Program-made: the position numbers and the translations under genes
Notes under the pieces: model-generated
Told to the model about the DNA's origin: nothing
The model's input: the letters and a program-made list of their open reading frames with translations, nothing else
Databases searched by the model: none
Shown here: one piece after another, positions 17,048 through 24,720 of the stretch
Layout: each line of letters opens with the position of its first letter
How positions within the stretch are numbered: the first letter of the stretch is position 1
Assembly: GCA_003221085.1 (NCBI GenBank)
Contig: QHUD01000204.1
Location: 768-35,925 of the forward strand
Length of the DNA stretch: 35,158 nucleotides
From: Gemmatimonadota bacterium
GTDB taxonomy: Bacteria > Gemmatimonadota > Gemmatimonadetes > Gemmatimonadales > GWC2-71-9
Direction: 5' to 3'

Positions 17048-18253
17048 ATGCCGGTCTTCCAGTACACCGCCCGCACGCTCAAGGGCGATCTCGTCAACGA
17101 CAAGATCGACCTGCCGACCCGCGACGACGTCATCGCGCACCTGCGCAAGAACCGCATGGTGGTGGTGCAGGTCCGTGCGGCGCCCAAGGAGTTCAAGCTC
17201 AACCTCAAGTTCGGCGGCGGGGTCAAGACCCGCGACGTCGTCGTGTTCACCCGCCAGTTCGCCACCATGATCAACGCCGGCCTGCCGCTCGTCCAGGCCC
17301 TCGACATCCTGGCGCAGCAGACCGAAAACAAGATCCTGGCGGACACGACCCGCCAGGTCGTGTATGACGTCGAGAGCGGCCAGACGCTCGCCGACGCGCT
17401 GCGCAAGCACCCCAAAGCGTTCAGCGACCTGTACGTCAACATGGTCGCGGCGGGCGAAGCAGGCGGCATCCTGGACACCATCCTCGTCCGATTGGCGGAG
17501 TTCCTCGAGAAAAACGACGCGATCGTGCGCAAGGTGAAGGGCGCGATGATCTACCCGGGCGTCATCATGTCGGTGGCGGTCATCGCAATCTCCGTGCTGC
17601 TCATCTTCGTCATCCCGACCTTCCAGAACATGTTCGCGTCCGTGAACCTGCAGCTGCCGCTCCCGACCCGCGTCGTGATCGGCGCCAGCCACGTGCTCAC
17701 CCAGTACTGGTGGCTCATCCTCGGGGTCATCGGCGCGGGCGTCTTCGCGTTGACGCGCTACTACAAAACCGCCCCGGGGCGCCTCCAGATCGACACGCTG
17801 CTGCTGAAGATGCCCGTGCTGGGTGACGTGCTCCGCAAGGCGGCCGTGTCGCGATTCACGCGCACGCTCGGCACGCTCATCTCCTCCGGCGTCTCGATTC
17901 TCGACGGGCTCGAGATCACGGCGCGAACCGCCGGGAACATGGTGATTCACAACGCGGTGATGGAGTCGCGCGCCTCGATCGCCGGCGGCGAGACCATCGC
18001 CGCGCCGCTCGCCAAGTCGAAAGTGTTCCCGCCGATGGTGATCTCGATGATCTCCGTGGGCGAGCAGACCGGCGGCATGGACGAGATGCTCTCGAAAATC
18101 GCCGACTTCTACGATGACGAGGTGGATGCGGCCGTGAGCGCGCTGCTGTCGCTCATGGAGCCGGTCATGATCGTGGTGCTCGGTGTGATCGTGGGCGGCA
18201 TGGTCATTGCCATGTACCTGCCGATCTTCGACATGGTGAACGCGGTGCAGTAG
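17048..18253 (+). CDS. pilC: type IV pilus inner-membrane platform protein PilC
   Basis: This 401-residue PilC/GspF-family protein has two cytoplasmic T2SSF domains (about 65-190, RDVVVFTRQFATMINAGLPL; and about 270-390, SRFTRTLGTLISSGVSILDG) and three transmembrane segments (AVIAISVLLIFVIP, WWLILGVIGAGVFAL, VIVGGMVIAMYLPIF). It transmits PilB motor action to pilin insertion. A GGAGGGAG ribosome-binding site lies just before the ATG. The protein is intact, in contrast with its neighbour pilT. Confidence 0.95.
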   Translation: MPVFQYTARTLKGDLVNDKIDLPTRDDVIAHLRKNRMVVVQVRAAPKEFKLNLKFGGGVKTRDVVVFTRQFATMINAGLPLVQALDILAQQTENKILADTTRQVVYDVESGQTLADALRKHPKAFSDLYVNMVAAGEAGGILDTILVRLAEFLEKNDAIVRKVKGAMIYPGVIMSVAVIAISVLLIFVIPTFQNMFASVNLQLPLPTRVVIGASHVLTQYWWLILGVIGAGVFALTRYYKTAPGRLQIDTLLLKMPVLGDVLRKAAVSRFTRTLGTLISSGVSILDGLEITARTAGNMVIHNAVMESRASIAGGETIAAPLAKSKVFPPMVISMISVGEQTGGMDEMLSKIADFYDDEVDAAVSALLSLMEPVMIVVLGVIVGGMVIAMYLPIFDMVNAVQ

Positions 18254-18261
18254 CGCCGTAG

Positions 18262-19449
18262 ATGATGGCCTCCGACGCCCCCGACGCCCCCAACCCCCGG
18301 GAGCCGAGGCCGGCACGTACGGGCACGTTGCGCCACGACACCGTCCCGATGCGCTTGTACCACGAAGCGAAACGACTCGGCGCCTGGGACCCGCGAAGCC
18401 TCGACCTGCGGCGGGACGTCGACGACTGGACGCGGTTCACCGTGGCCGAGCGCGATATGCTGCTCCGCCTCACCGTGCTGTTCCAGGCCGCGGAAGAGAG
18501 CATGACCCGCGATCTGCTGCCGCTCGTCATGGCCGTCGTGCGCGAAGACCATCTCGAGGAGCAGCTGTTCCTCACCACCTTCCTCGCCGACGAAGCGAAG
18601 CACACCGAGTTCTTCCGCCGCGTGCTGGACGAGATCTGCCGGCAGTCCGGGGACCTCCAGCGCTACCAGACGCCCAGCTTCCGGCGCCTCTTCGCCGAGC
18701 AGCTCCCCGACGCGATGCACCGGCTCCTGGCCGATCCGTCCCCCGCCGCCCAGGCCGAGGCGCTGGTGACTTATAGCCTAGTCGGCGAGGGCGTCCTGGG
18801 CGACGCGGGATACCACATCTTCTCGACCGCGCTCGCGCGCGGCGACTCGATGCCCGGGTTCCGCGAGGGTCTCAAGTACTCCCAGGCCGACGAGGATCGG
18901 CACATGGCCTATGGCCTGTTCCTCTTGTCCCGGCTCGTGGCCGAAGCCCCGGAGGTCTGGAGCGCGGTGAGCCGGCGCATGGAGGAGCTCTTGCCGCTCA
19001 CGCTCGGCATTGTGAGCGAGTTCTTCGAGGCCTATGAGCCCATGCCCTTCGGGCTCTCACTCGACGACACCGTTCAGGATGCGATCGCCCGGTTCGCCAA
19101 TCGGTGGGCGGCCCTGGAGGGAGCGCGCGAGCAAGGGCACGCGCTCGCGGGCGCCGTGGGCACCGAACGGACCATCCGCGACCTGCTCGGATGGGTCGGC
19201 GCAGAGCTGCAGCCGGCGCCGATCGAAGTGCGCCGGGAGGGCTCGAGTCCCGTCTACACGTTCCAGATCGGCCCGGCGGGCGCGGCGGCGCTGTTGATCA
19301 CGCAGGAGGTGCTCGCGCAGCATATGTCCACGGACGTGATCGCGGCGCTGCGCGCGCACCGCGTGCCAGAGCGCCTGCGGGCGGGCGGGCGGACACGGCT
19401 GACCTGCCTGAGCGCCCGCGGCAAGATCATCGTGCAGCCGCCGGAATGA
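18262..19449 (+). CDS. R2-like ligand-binding oxidase (R2lox)-like di-metal protein
   Basis: The 395-residue protein has a ferritin-like di-metal carboxylate site of the R2lox type: E78 (FQAAEES), E111 and H114 (ADEAKH), E176 (LVGEGVLGDAG), and E211 and H214 (ADEDRH). The spacings (33, 3, 65, 35, 3) nearly match those of the Mn/Fe R2lox of Mycobacterium (33, 3, 66, 35, 3). The tyrosine of the known Tyr-Val ether cross-link is present (Y171, five before E176). The valine position (three after the first ligand) is methionine (M81). About 90 extra C-terminal residues (from about 305) form a separate domain of unknown type. R2lox proteins are oxidases of unknown physiological substrate. It starts eight bases after pilC, so it may be cotranscribed with it. 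Confidence 0.8.
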   Translation: MMASDAPDAPNPREPRPARTGTLRHDTVPMRLYHEAKRLGAWDPRSLDLRRDVDDWTRFTVAERDMLLRLTVLFQAAEESMTRDLLPLVMAVVREDHLEEQLFLTTFLADEAKHTEFFRRVLDEICRQSGDLQRYQTPSFRRLFAEQLPDAMHRLLADPSPAAQAEALVTYSLVGEGVLGDAGYHIFSTALARGDSMPGFREGLKYSQADEDRHMAYGLFLLSRLVAEAPEVWSAVSRRMEELLPLTLGIVSEFFEAYEPMPFGLSLDDTVQDAIARFANRWAALEGAREQGHALAGAVGTERTIRDLLGWVGAELQPAPIEVRREGSSPVYTFQIGPAGAAALLITQEVLAQHMSTDVIAALRAHRVPERLRAGGRTRLTCLSARGKIIVQPPE

Positions 19450-19459
19450 CGCCGCCGGC

Positions 19460-20056
19460 CTAGGGACCGGACGCGGCGCCCCCGAGACCGGGCAGCTCGA
19501 GCCATTGCCGGGGGAAGCGCGGCAGGAACTTCACGTGGCGGTTCACCACCGCCTGCACCCGTCGCCACCAGCAAATGATCGGCTGGGCCGTTCGACCGAC
19601 GCTCACCACCGCGAACGGGATCGAGTCCGCCACCACCGTCCGCAGGTCCGGCTGGCTGAGGGAGCAGAGATCCTCCGGCGTCTTCAAGCCGAAACTCGAG
19701 TCCGGCCCGATCCAGGGGTGATTGTGCCACACAGCCAGCGTGGTGGCCGGCGGACACGGCAGCGGGATCACGGCGTCGACGCTCGAGTGCACGATGTCCG
19801 GCATCGCGAATTCCCGCACCAGCGCCGTATCTCCCGCTACCGTGCCCTGCAAGCACAGCACCACCTCCCGGTCGAGACCGGCCGCCAAGAGACTGAGGCG
19901 TCGGAGCAGGGACGGAGCGAGTACGAGGCGTTTCAGCGGTTGGGAGTTGAGGATCGCGGAGTCGGCCGGCGTCAATGCGGCCTGGCCTGGTGCCGGGCTC
20001 GCCACCGCGAGCCCTCCGACAGCCAGGTACACGAGGACTCGTAGCATCGGCTGCAT
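19460..20056 (-). CDS. exported JAB/MPN (JAMM-motif) protein
   Basis: This 198-residue protein has a clear signal peptide (MLRVLVYLAVGGLAVASPAPGQA) and a JAMM-like metal site: E64 (DREVVLCLQG), H111-x-H113-P (AVWHNHPW) and S134-x-x-D137 (SQPD). JAMM proteins are zinc isopeptidases or peptidases and are usually cytosolic; an exported one is unusual. The loop between HxHP and SxxD is about 20 residues, longer than in canonical JAMM (about 7), so activity is not assured. Starts at 20056 or 20047 are both plausible; upstream in-frame codons have no signal-like character. It converges with the R2lox gene 10 bases away. Confidence 0.7.
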   Translation of the reverse strand: MQPMLRVLVYLAVGGLAVASPAPGQAALTPADSAILNSQPLKRLVLAPSLLRRLSLLAAGLDREVVLCLQGTVAGDTALVREFAMPDIVHSSVDAVIPLPCPPATTLAVWHNHPWIGPDSSFGLKTPEDLCSLSQPDLRTVVADSIPFAVVSVGRTAQPIICWWRRVQAVVNRHVKFLPRFPRQWLELPGLGGAASGP

Positions 20057-20263
20057 TCCGTAGGATAGCGCAGTGGGCGTTGGTGTGCCCGCTCTTGCAC
20101 TTTGCGACAGCGCTTCCAATACTGTACCTAAGGCGCCAGCCGCAGACCGTAAGGCACAAGTGGTCCAACAGCTTTAGCATCAATCGGTTACGCTCACCGA
20201 CGGGCACATGATCCTAGCGAGGGACGTGCTTACGGCTTACGACTTTCGAGTTGCGGCTGTCTC
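20057..20263. other. divergent intergenic region with inverted short words
   Basis: This 207-base gap between the JAMM gene (leftward) and pilS (rightward) contains no gene or RNA that I recognise. Imperfect inverted words are visible: GCCGCAGACCGTAAGGCAC at about 20138-20156, and GTGCTTACGGC...GTTGCGGC at about 20226-20257. Promoters for both genes must lie here, but none is convincing. Confidence 0.5.
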
Positions 20264-21925
20264 GTGACCTGGCTGAGGGGTGACCGGCGGGGGTCAGTCC
20301 TCCCGACTCCGCAGAGCCTGCTGCGGTCGGTGTACGCCGGGCGGATGTGCGTCGCCGGGGCGATCTACCTGACCGCGGCGCTCAAGTTCGCGGTCGTGGC
20401 GCCGCTCGACCTGCTCGTCACCTCGTTCGTGCTGGTCGCGGCGGTGGTGGTGACCATCGCCTCCTACTGGTACACCCACCTGTCGCGTCGCACGCCCGGC
20501 CGGACCTTCCTCTACGGGCAGGCGCTGTTCGACGTGGCGCTGATCACGACGGTCGTGCACATCACGGGTGGCCCGCAGAGCGACCTGACGCCCCTCTACG
20601 TCCCGCTGATCGCGGTGACGGCGGTGCTGATGCCGCCAGCGAGCACGGGGCTGATCACGGCGCTGGTGGGCATCGTCTACTTCGCCGACGTGTTCTTCGG
20701 GCACACCACGCCGATGTCGGCACAGGTGGGGTTGCAGCTGCTGGTGTTCGCTGCGGTAGCTGCCGTCACCGCCTACTTCGCGAGTCGGGTATCGGTGATG
20801 GGCGCGGAGCGGGAAGCGCTGGCGGGGGAGCTCCGGCAGGCGCGGCTGGAGGCGGCCGACGTGCTGCGGAGCGTCCCAACGGGGATCGTCACGGTGGACC
20901 AGGCGGGTCATCTGCTGTACTGCAATCCTGCGGCCGAGCAGATCCTCGGCTTCAAAGAACGCCAGTGGCGAGGGCGCCCGATCATGCCGGAGTTCGCGAA
21001 GATCGCTCCCGAGTTCTGGGCCGCGATCACCGCCACTGCGCGACGGGGCGTGCGGGCCATGCGGGTCGAGGCGACGGTACGGCGTTCCGATCGCACCTTC
21101 CCGATCGGCGTGACGACGACGACGCTGGACGTCGAGCCGGCGGGCGAGCCTCGGGTCACGGCGATCTTCACCGATATCTCGGACTCGAAGCGACTCGAGG
21201 AGCTCCATTTGCGCGCGGAGCGGCTCGAGGCCGTGGCGGAGCTGTCGTCGAGCCTGGCGCACGAGATCAAGAACCCGCTTGCGTCGATCCGCTCGTCGGT
21301 GGAGCAGCTGGGACGCGCGAAGCGCGTGAACGCCGACGAGAAGTTCTTGACGTCGCTGGTGGTGCGCGAGACCGACCGGCTGTCGCGTCTGCTCTCGGAG
21401 TTTCTCGATTTCTCCCGCGTGCGGGCCACGGAGTGCCGGCCGCTCGACCTCCACAGCGTGGCGGCCGCGGCGATCCGTCTCGTGCGCGAGCACCCGGACT
21501 GCCCCGAGGATGCTGTCATCGACCTGATGGGCGACGCCACGCCCATGGAGGGCGACGAGGACTTGTTGCATCGCGTGGTGTCGAACCTGGTGCTGAACGC
21601 CGTCCAGGCCACCGGGAAGGGCGCGCGCGTCGTGGTGCGGACTGGACGGCCCCAGCCCCACGACCTGCCCGGGGGGGCCGGCATCGAGAGCCCCGTATCC
21701 CTCGCCGTGAGCGACAATGGCCCGGGCATACCCGACAACCTGCGGGCCCGCCTGTTCGAGCCGTTCGTGACCGGTCGCGTGGGTGGCACCGGCCTCGGCC
21801 TCGCCATCGTACAGCGCGCCGTGGACGCGCACCGCGGGCTCGTGCTCGTGGACTCCCCGCCGGGGCAGGGCACGACGTTCACCGTCTACTTCCCCGCCGC
21901 GCGGCGGAAAGAGGAAGCGGCATGA
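20264..21925 (+). CDS. pilS: membrane sensor histidine kinase, PilS-like
   Basis: This 553-residue protein has about six N-terminal membrane helices (25-175), a PAS domain (about 195-310, DVLRSVPTGIVTVDQAGHLLYCN), a HisKA domain with phospho-acceptor H343 (SLAHEIKNPLASIRSS) and an ATP-binding domain with N-box VVSNLVLNAVQA, G1 SDNGPGIPD and G2 GGTGLGLAIV. This is the PilS architecture: a six-helix membrane kinase that senses pilin in the membrane and controls sigma-54-dependent pilin transcription. It is followed with an ATGA overlap by a PilR-like regulator. The GTG at 20264 is the first in-frame start. The pilin-sensing role is inferred from family and location. Confidence 0.85.
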   Translation: MTWLRGDRRGSVLPTPQSLLRSVYAGRMCVAGAIYLTAALKFAVVAPLDLLVTSFVLVAAVVVTIASYWYTHLSRRTPGRTFLYGQALFDVALITTVVHITGGPQSDLTPLYVPLIAVTAVLMPPASTGLITALVGIVYFADVFFGHTTPMSAQVGLQLLVFAAVAAVTAYFASRVSVMGAEREALAGELRQARLEAADVLRSVPTGIVTVDQAGHLLYCNPAAEQILGFKERQWRGRPIMPEFAKIAPEFWAAITATARRGVRAMRVEATVRRSDRTFPIGVTTTTLDVEPAGEPRVTAIFTDISDSKRLEELHLRAERLEAVAELSSSLAHEIKNPLASIRSSVEQLGRAKRVNADEKFLTSLVVRETDRLSRLLSEFLDFSRVRATECRPLDLHSVAAAAIRLVREHPDCPEDAVIDLMGDATPMEGDEDLLHRVVSNLVLNAVQATGKGARVVVRTGRPQPHDLPGGAGIESPVSLAVSDNGPGIPDNLRARLFEPFVTGRVGGTGLGLAIVQRAVDAHRGLVLVDSPPGQGTTFTVYFPAARRKEEAA

Positions 21926-23298
21926 GCCAGCAGCCATCGATTCTGGTTGTCGACGACGAGATGGGGATCCTGGATGTGCTCCGGATCCTGTTGAAGGGGG
22001 AAGGCTTCGACGTCACGACCGCCCAGGGCGGGAAAGCCGGGCTCGAGGCGCTGAAGGGGAACCCGCCCGACATCGTGCTGACGGATATCAAGATGCCGGG
22101 CGTTTCGGGCACCGAGATCCTGGCTGCGGTGCGGGAGCAGGACCCCGAGACTCCCGTGATCCTCATGACGGCGCAGGCCTCGCTGCAGAGCGCGATCCAG
22201 GCGGTGAACCAGGGAGCGTTCTACTACATCCAGAAGCCGTTCTCGAACGACGACCTGGTCGCGATTTGCCGGCGCGCCGCGGAGCAGCGCCTCCTCAAGG
22301 CCGAGAACAAGCAGCTCAAGCAGGAGATCCGTCGGCGCGAGCGCTCCGGGCTCGTGAAGCCGCTGGGCAAGTCGCGTGCCTTCCAGGACGTGCTGAAGCT
22401 CGCCGAACAGGTGGCGCCCACCGAGAGCACGGTGCTCATCCAGGGAGAGTCGGGGACGGGGAAGGAAGTCATCGCGCGCTACATCCACGAGCTGTCAGCG
22501 CGCGCGGACGGTGGATTCTTTTCACTCAACTGTGGCGCGCTGCCGGAGAGCCTCCTCGAGTCGGAGCTGTTCGGCCACGTGAAGGGATCGTTCACGGGCG
22601 CGGTCCGGGACAAGCAGGGTCTGTTCGCGGCCGCCCGCGGGGGCACGTTCTTCCTGGACGAGATTGGTGAGATGTCGCCCGCGACCCAGGTGAAGCTGCT
22701 GCGGGTGCTGCAGGAGCGCGAGGCGATCCCCGTGGGCGGCACCGAGGCCATTCCGGTCGACGTTCGGGTCGTGGCCGCGACCAACCGTGACCTCGAGGAC
22801 GACATCAAGCGCGGTCGCTTCCGCACCGACCTGTACTACCGGCTGAATGTGATCGCCATCCATCTGCCGCCGCTGCGCGACCGGCGCGACGACATTCAGA
22901 TCCTGTGGGAGGAGTTCCTGAGTCGCATTGCCAGCGAGCGCGGCGAGCAGCCCAAGGCGCTCGCGCAGGAGGTGAAGGACGCCCTGCTCGCCTACGACTG
23001 GCCCGGCAACGTCCGCGAGCTCGAGAACGCCCTCGAGCGGGCGGTCGTGCTCAGCAAAGGGACGACGATCGATCTCGCGTCCCTGCCCGACAAGCTCACG
23101 GAGCGCCGCGCCGAGCCCCTCGTCGCCGAGCGGCCGCACGCGAACCCCACCCTCGACGTGATCGAGCGCGCCTACATCACCTGGGTGCTGCAGAGCGAGG
23201 GCGGCAACAAGACCCGCGCCGCCGAAGTGCTCGGCATCGATCCCTCTACGCTCTATCGCAAGCTGAGCCGTTACGAAGGCGATGTCCCCCCCGGGTGA
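21922..23298 (+). CDS. pilR: sigma-54-dependent response regulator, PilR-like
   Basis: The 458-residue NtrC-family activator has a receiver domain (acceptor D55 in VLTDIKMPG, K105-type lysine in IQKPFS), an AAA+ domain with Walker A GESGTGKE, the sigma-54 contact loop GSFTGA (the PilR-type variant of GAFTGA), Walker B GGTFFLDEIGE and the arginine-finger region. A Fis-type helix-turn-helix follows (NKTRAAEVLGIDPSTLYRKL). It activates sigma-54 polymerase from upstream sites. Three sigma-54 promoters are found in front of the pilin genes about 4.5-6 kb downstream, making it the natural regulator. The start ATG overlaps the kinase stop. Confidence 0.9.
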   Translation: MSQQPSILVVDDEMGILDVLRILLKGEGFDVTTAQGGKAGLEALKGNPPDIVLTDIKMPGVSGTEILAAVREQDPETPVILMTAQASLQSAIQAVNQGAFYYIQKPFSNDDLVAICRRAAEQRLLKAENKQLKQEIRRRERSGLVKPLGKSRAFQDVLKLAEQVAPTESTVLIQGESGTGKEVIARYIHELSARADGGFFSLNCGALPESLLESELFGHVKGSFTGAVRDKQGLFAAARGGTFFLDEIGEMSPATQVKLLRVLQEREAIPVGGTEAIPVDVRVVAATNRDLEDDIKRGRFRTDLYYRLNVIAIHLPPLRDRRDDIQILWEEFLSRIASERGEQPKALAQEVKDALLAYDWPGNVRELENALERAVVLSKGTTIDLASLPDKLTERRAEPLVAERPHANPTLDVIERAYITWVLQSEGGNKTRAAEVLGIDPSTLYRKLSRYEGDVPPG

Positions 23299-23998
23299 GG
23301 CGGCGGATCAAGTCGGGGCCGCGACCCTCGAGCGCATGGCGGCGGCCCCCCGCTACAATCGATGGATGTTCGACCGGCTGCGCCCTTGGGTGGGACGGCG
23401 GGTGCTCGAGATCGGGGCCGGGATCGGCAACATGTCCGCGTTCCTGGTCGATCGTGACCGCGTCGTGCTCACCGACACCGAGCCCTACTACCTCGGTCGG
23501 CTGCGCGAGCGGTTCGCGGGGCGGCCCCACGTCTCGGTTGCCGAGCTGCGGCTGCCCGCGGTGAGCCCGGGACTCGTCGCCGAGCGGCTCGACACCGTGG
23601 TCTGCCTGAACGTCCTGGAGCACATCGAGGACGATCGCGCGTCGCTGCGCGCCATGCACGACCTGCTCCAGCCCGGCGGCCGGCTCGCCCTCCTCGTGCC
23701 GTCGCTGCGCGCGCTATACGGCACCCTGGACGAGGCGCTGGGCCACTGCCGCCGCTACGTCCCCGACGAGCTGTCGGAGAAGCTCCGGGCCGCAGGCTTT
23801 CGCCTCCGGCATCTCGAGTATTTCAACCTCGCCGGCGTTCCGGGATGGTGGTTTGCGGGGCGCGTGCTGCGCCGCCGGCTCATTCCCTCGGGCGCGCTCC
23901 GGTGGTACGAAGCGCTGGTGCCGCTGTTCCGGCTGGAGCGGGTCCTTCCCTGGCGGATCGGCCAGTCGCTCATCGCCATCGGCGAGGTGCCGGCTTGA
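23282..23998 (+). CDS. class I SAM-dependent methyltransferase
   Basis: This 238-residue protein has motif I VLEIGAGIGN (about 41-50), acidic post-I end VVLTDTEPYY, motif II/III CLNVLEHIEDD and LLQPGGRLALLVPS, as in the UbiE/Coq5-like class I methyltransferases. The C-terminal part (LRRRLIPSGALRWYEALVPL) is membrane-proximal in style. The ATG overlaps the PilR gene by 17 bases and the stop overlaps the GT2 gene (TTGA), so it belongs to one operon running from pilS to the TMTC-like genes. The acceptor is unknown; a lipid-linked sugar or a protein are possibilities given the next genes. Confidence 0.85.
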   Translation: MSPPGEAADQVGAATLERMAAAPRYNRWMFDRLRPWVGRRVLEIGAGIGNMSAFLVDRDRVVLTDTEPYYLGRLRERFAGRPHVSVAELRLPAVSPGLVAERLDTVVCLNVLEHIEDDRASLRAMHDLLQPGGRLALLVPSLRALYGTLDEALGHCRRYVPDELSEKLRAAGFRLRHLEYFNLAGVPGWWFAGRVLRRRLIPSGALRWYEALVPLFRLERVLPWRIGQSLIAIGEVPA

Positions 23999-24720
23999 CG
24001 ACCGGAGACCTGCTGCTCTCGGTGGTCGTGCCCGCGTACAACGAGGCGACGACGATCGAAGCCGCCCTGCGGCAACTCGAGGGGGTCCCGCTGCGCCTCG
24101 AGGTGATCGCCGTGGACGACGCGTCGACCGACGGTACCGGCGCCATTCTCGACGGCCTGGCGGGCACGGGGCTCGTACACCAGGTGCTCCACCATCCGAC
24201 CAACCGCGGCAAAGGCGCGGCGCTCAAAACCGGGATCGCGGCGGCCACGGGCAGCGTGATCGTGGCGCAGGACGCCGATCTCGAGTACGATCCCGCCGAC
24301 CTCCCTCGCCTGCTCGCGCCCATCAAGGAAGGCCGGGCCGACGCGGTCTACGGCTCGCGCTTTCAGGGCGGCCCGCACCGCGTGCTGTTCTTCTGGCATG
24401 CGGTCGGCAACAATCTGCTCACGCTCGTCTCCAACATGTTCACGAATCTGAACCTGACGGACATGGAGACCTGCTACAAGCTGGTCAGGGCCGATCTCCT
24501 GAAACGGCTGCCGCTCACGTCGGAGCGGTTCGGGATCGAGGTGGAGCTCACGGCCCGGCTGGCGCAGGCGGGCGCGCGCGTCTGGGAGCTGCCCATCTCC
24601 TACAGCGGCCGGACCTACGCCGAAGGGAAGAAAATCACGTGGCGTGACGGGTTCGCGGCGTTCTTTCACATCCTCCGCTACAACCTGTTCCCGCCCCGCG
24701 GCAAATGGCGTGAGCGCTAG
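23995..24720 (+). CDS. family 2 glycosyltransferase, DPM1/ALG5-like polyprenyl-phosphate sugar synthase
   Basis: This 241-residue GT-A enzyme has SVVVPAYNEATTIEAALRQL, VIAVDDASTDGT, NRGKGAALKTGIAAATG and the metal-binding QDADLEYDPADLPRLL. The length and motifs are those of the DPM/DPG-synthase group, which transfers Man or Glc from a nucleotide sugar to dolichyl or undecaprenyl phosphate on the cytosolic face. It has no C-terminal membrane domain. A TTG start at 23995 overlapping the previous stop is chosen because in-frame sequence upstream lies inside the methyltransferase gene and is not conserved in type. Directly followed by two GT-C membrane proteins that would need such a lipid-linked sugar donor. 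The sugar is undetermined. Confidence 0.88.
   Translation: MTTGDLLLSVVVPAYNEATTIEAALRQLEGVPLRLEVIAVDDASTDGTGAILDGLAGTGLVHQVLHHPTNRGKGAALKTGIAAATGSVIVAQDADLEYDPADLPRLLAPIKEGRADAVYGSRFQGGPHRVLFFWHAVGNNLLTLVSNMFTNLNLTDMETCYKLVRADLLKRLPLTSERFGIEVELTARLAQAGARVWELPISYSGRTYAEGKKITWRDGFAAFFHILRYNLFPPRGKWRER

Noticed and set aside
17027..17367. Continuation of the pilT first frame past the pilT end
   Set aside because: The frame is open only because of GC content; the residues are low-complexity and overlap pilC.
20057..20263. A tRNA or small RNA in the gap before pilS
   Set aside because: No cloverleaf, no T-loop GTTCRA signature and no terminator were found.
20347..21921. Long open frame upstream of and in frame with pilR
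   Set aside because: It lies inside pilS in another frame and has no domain; the true PilR start is the ATG at 21922.
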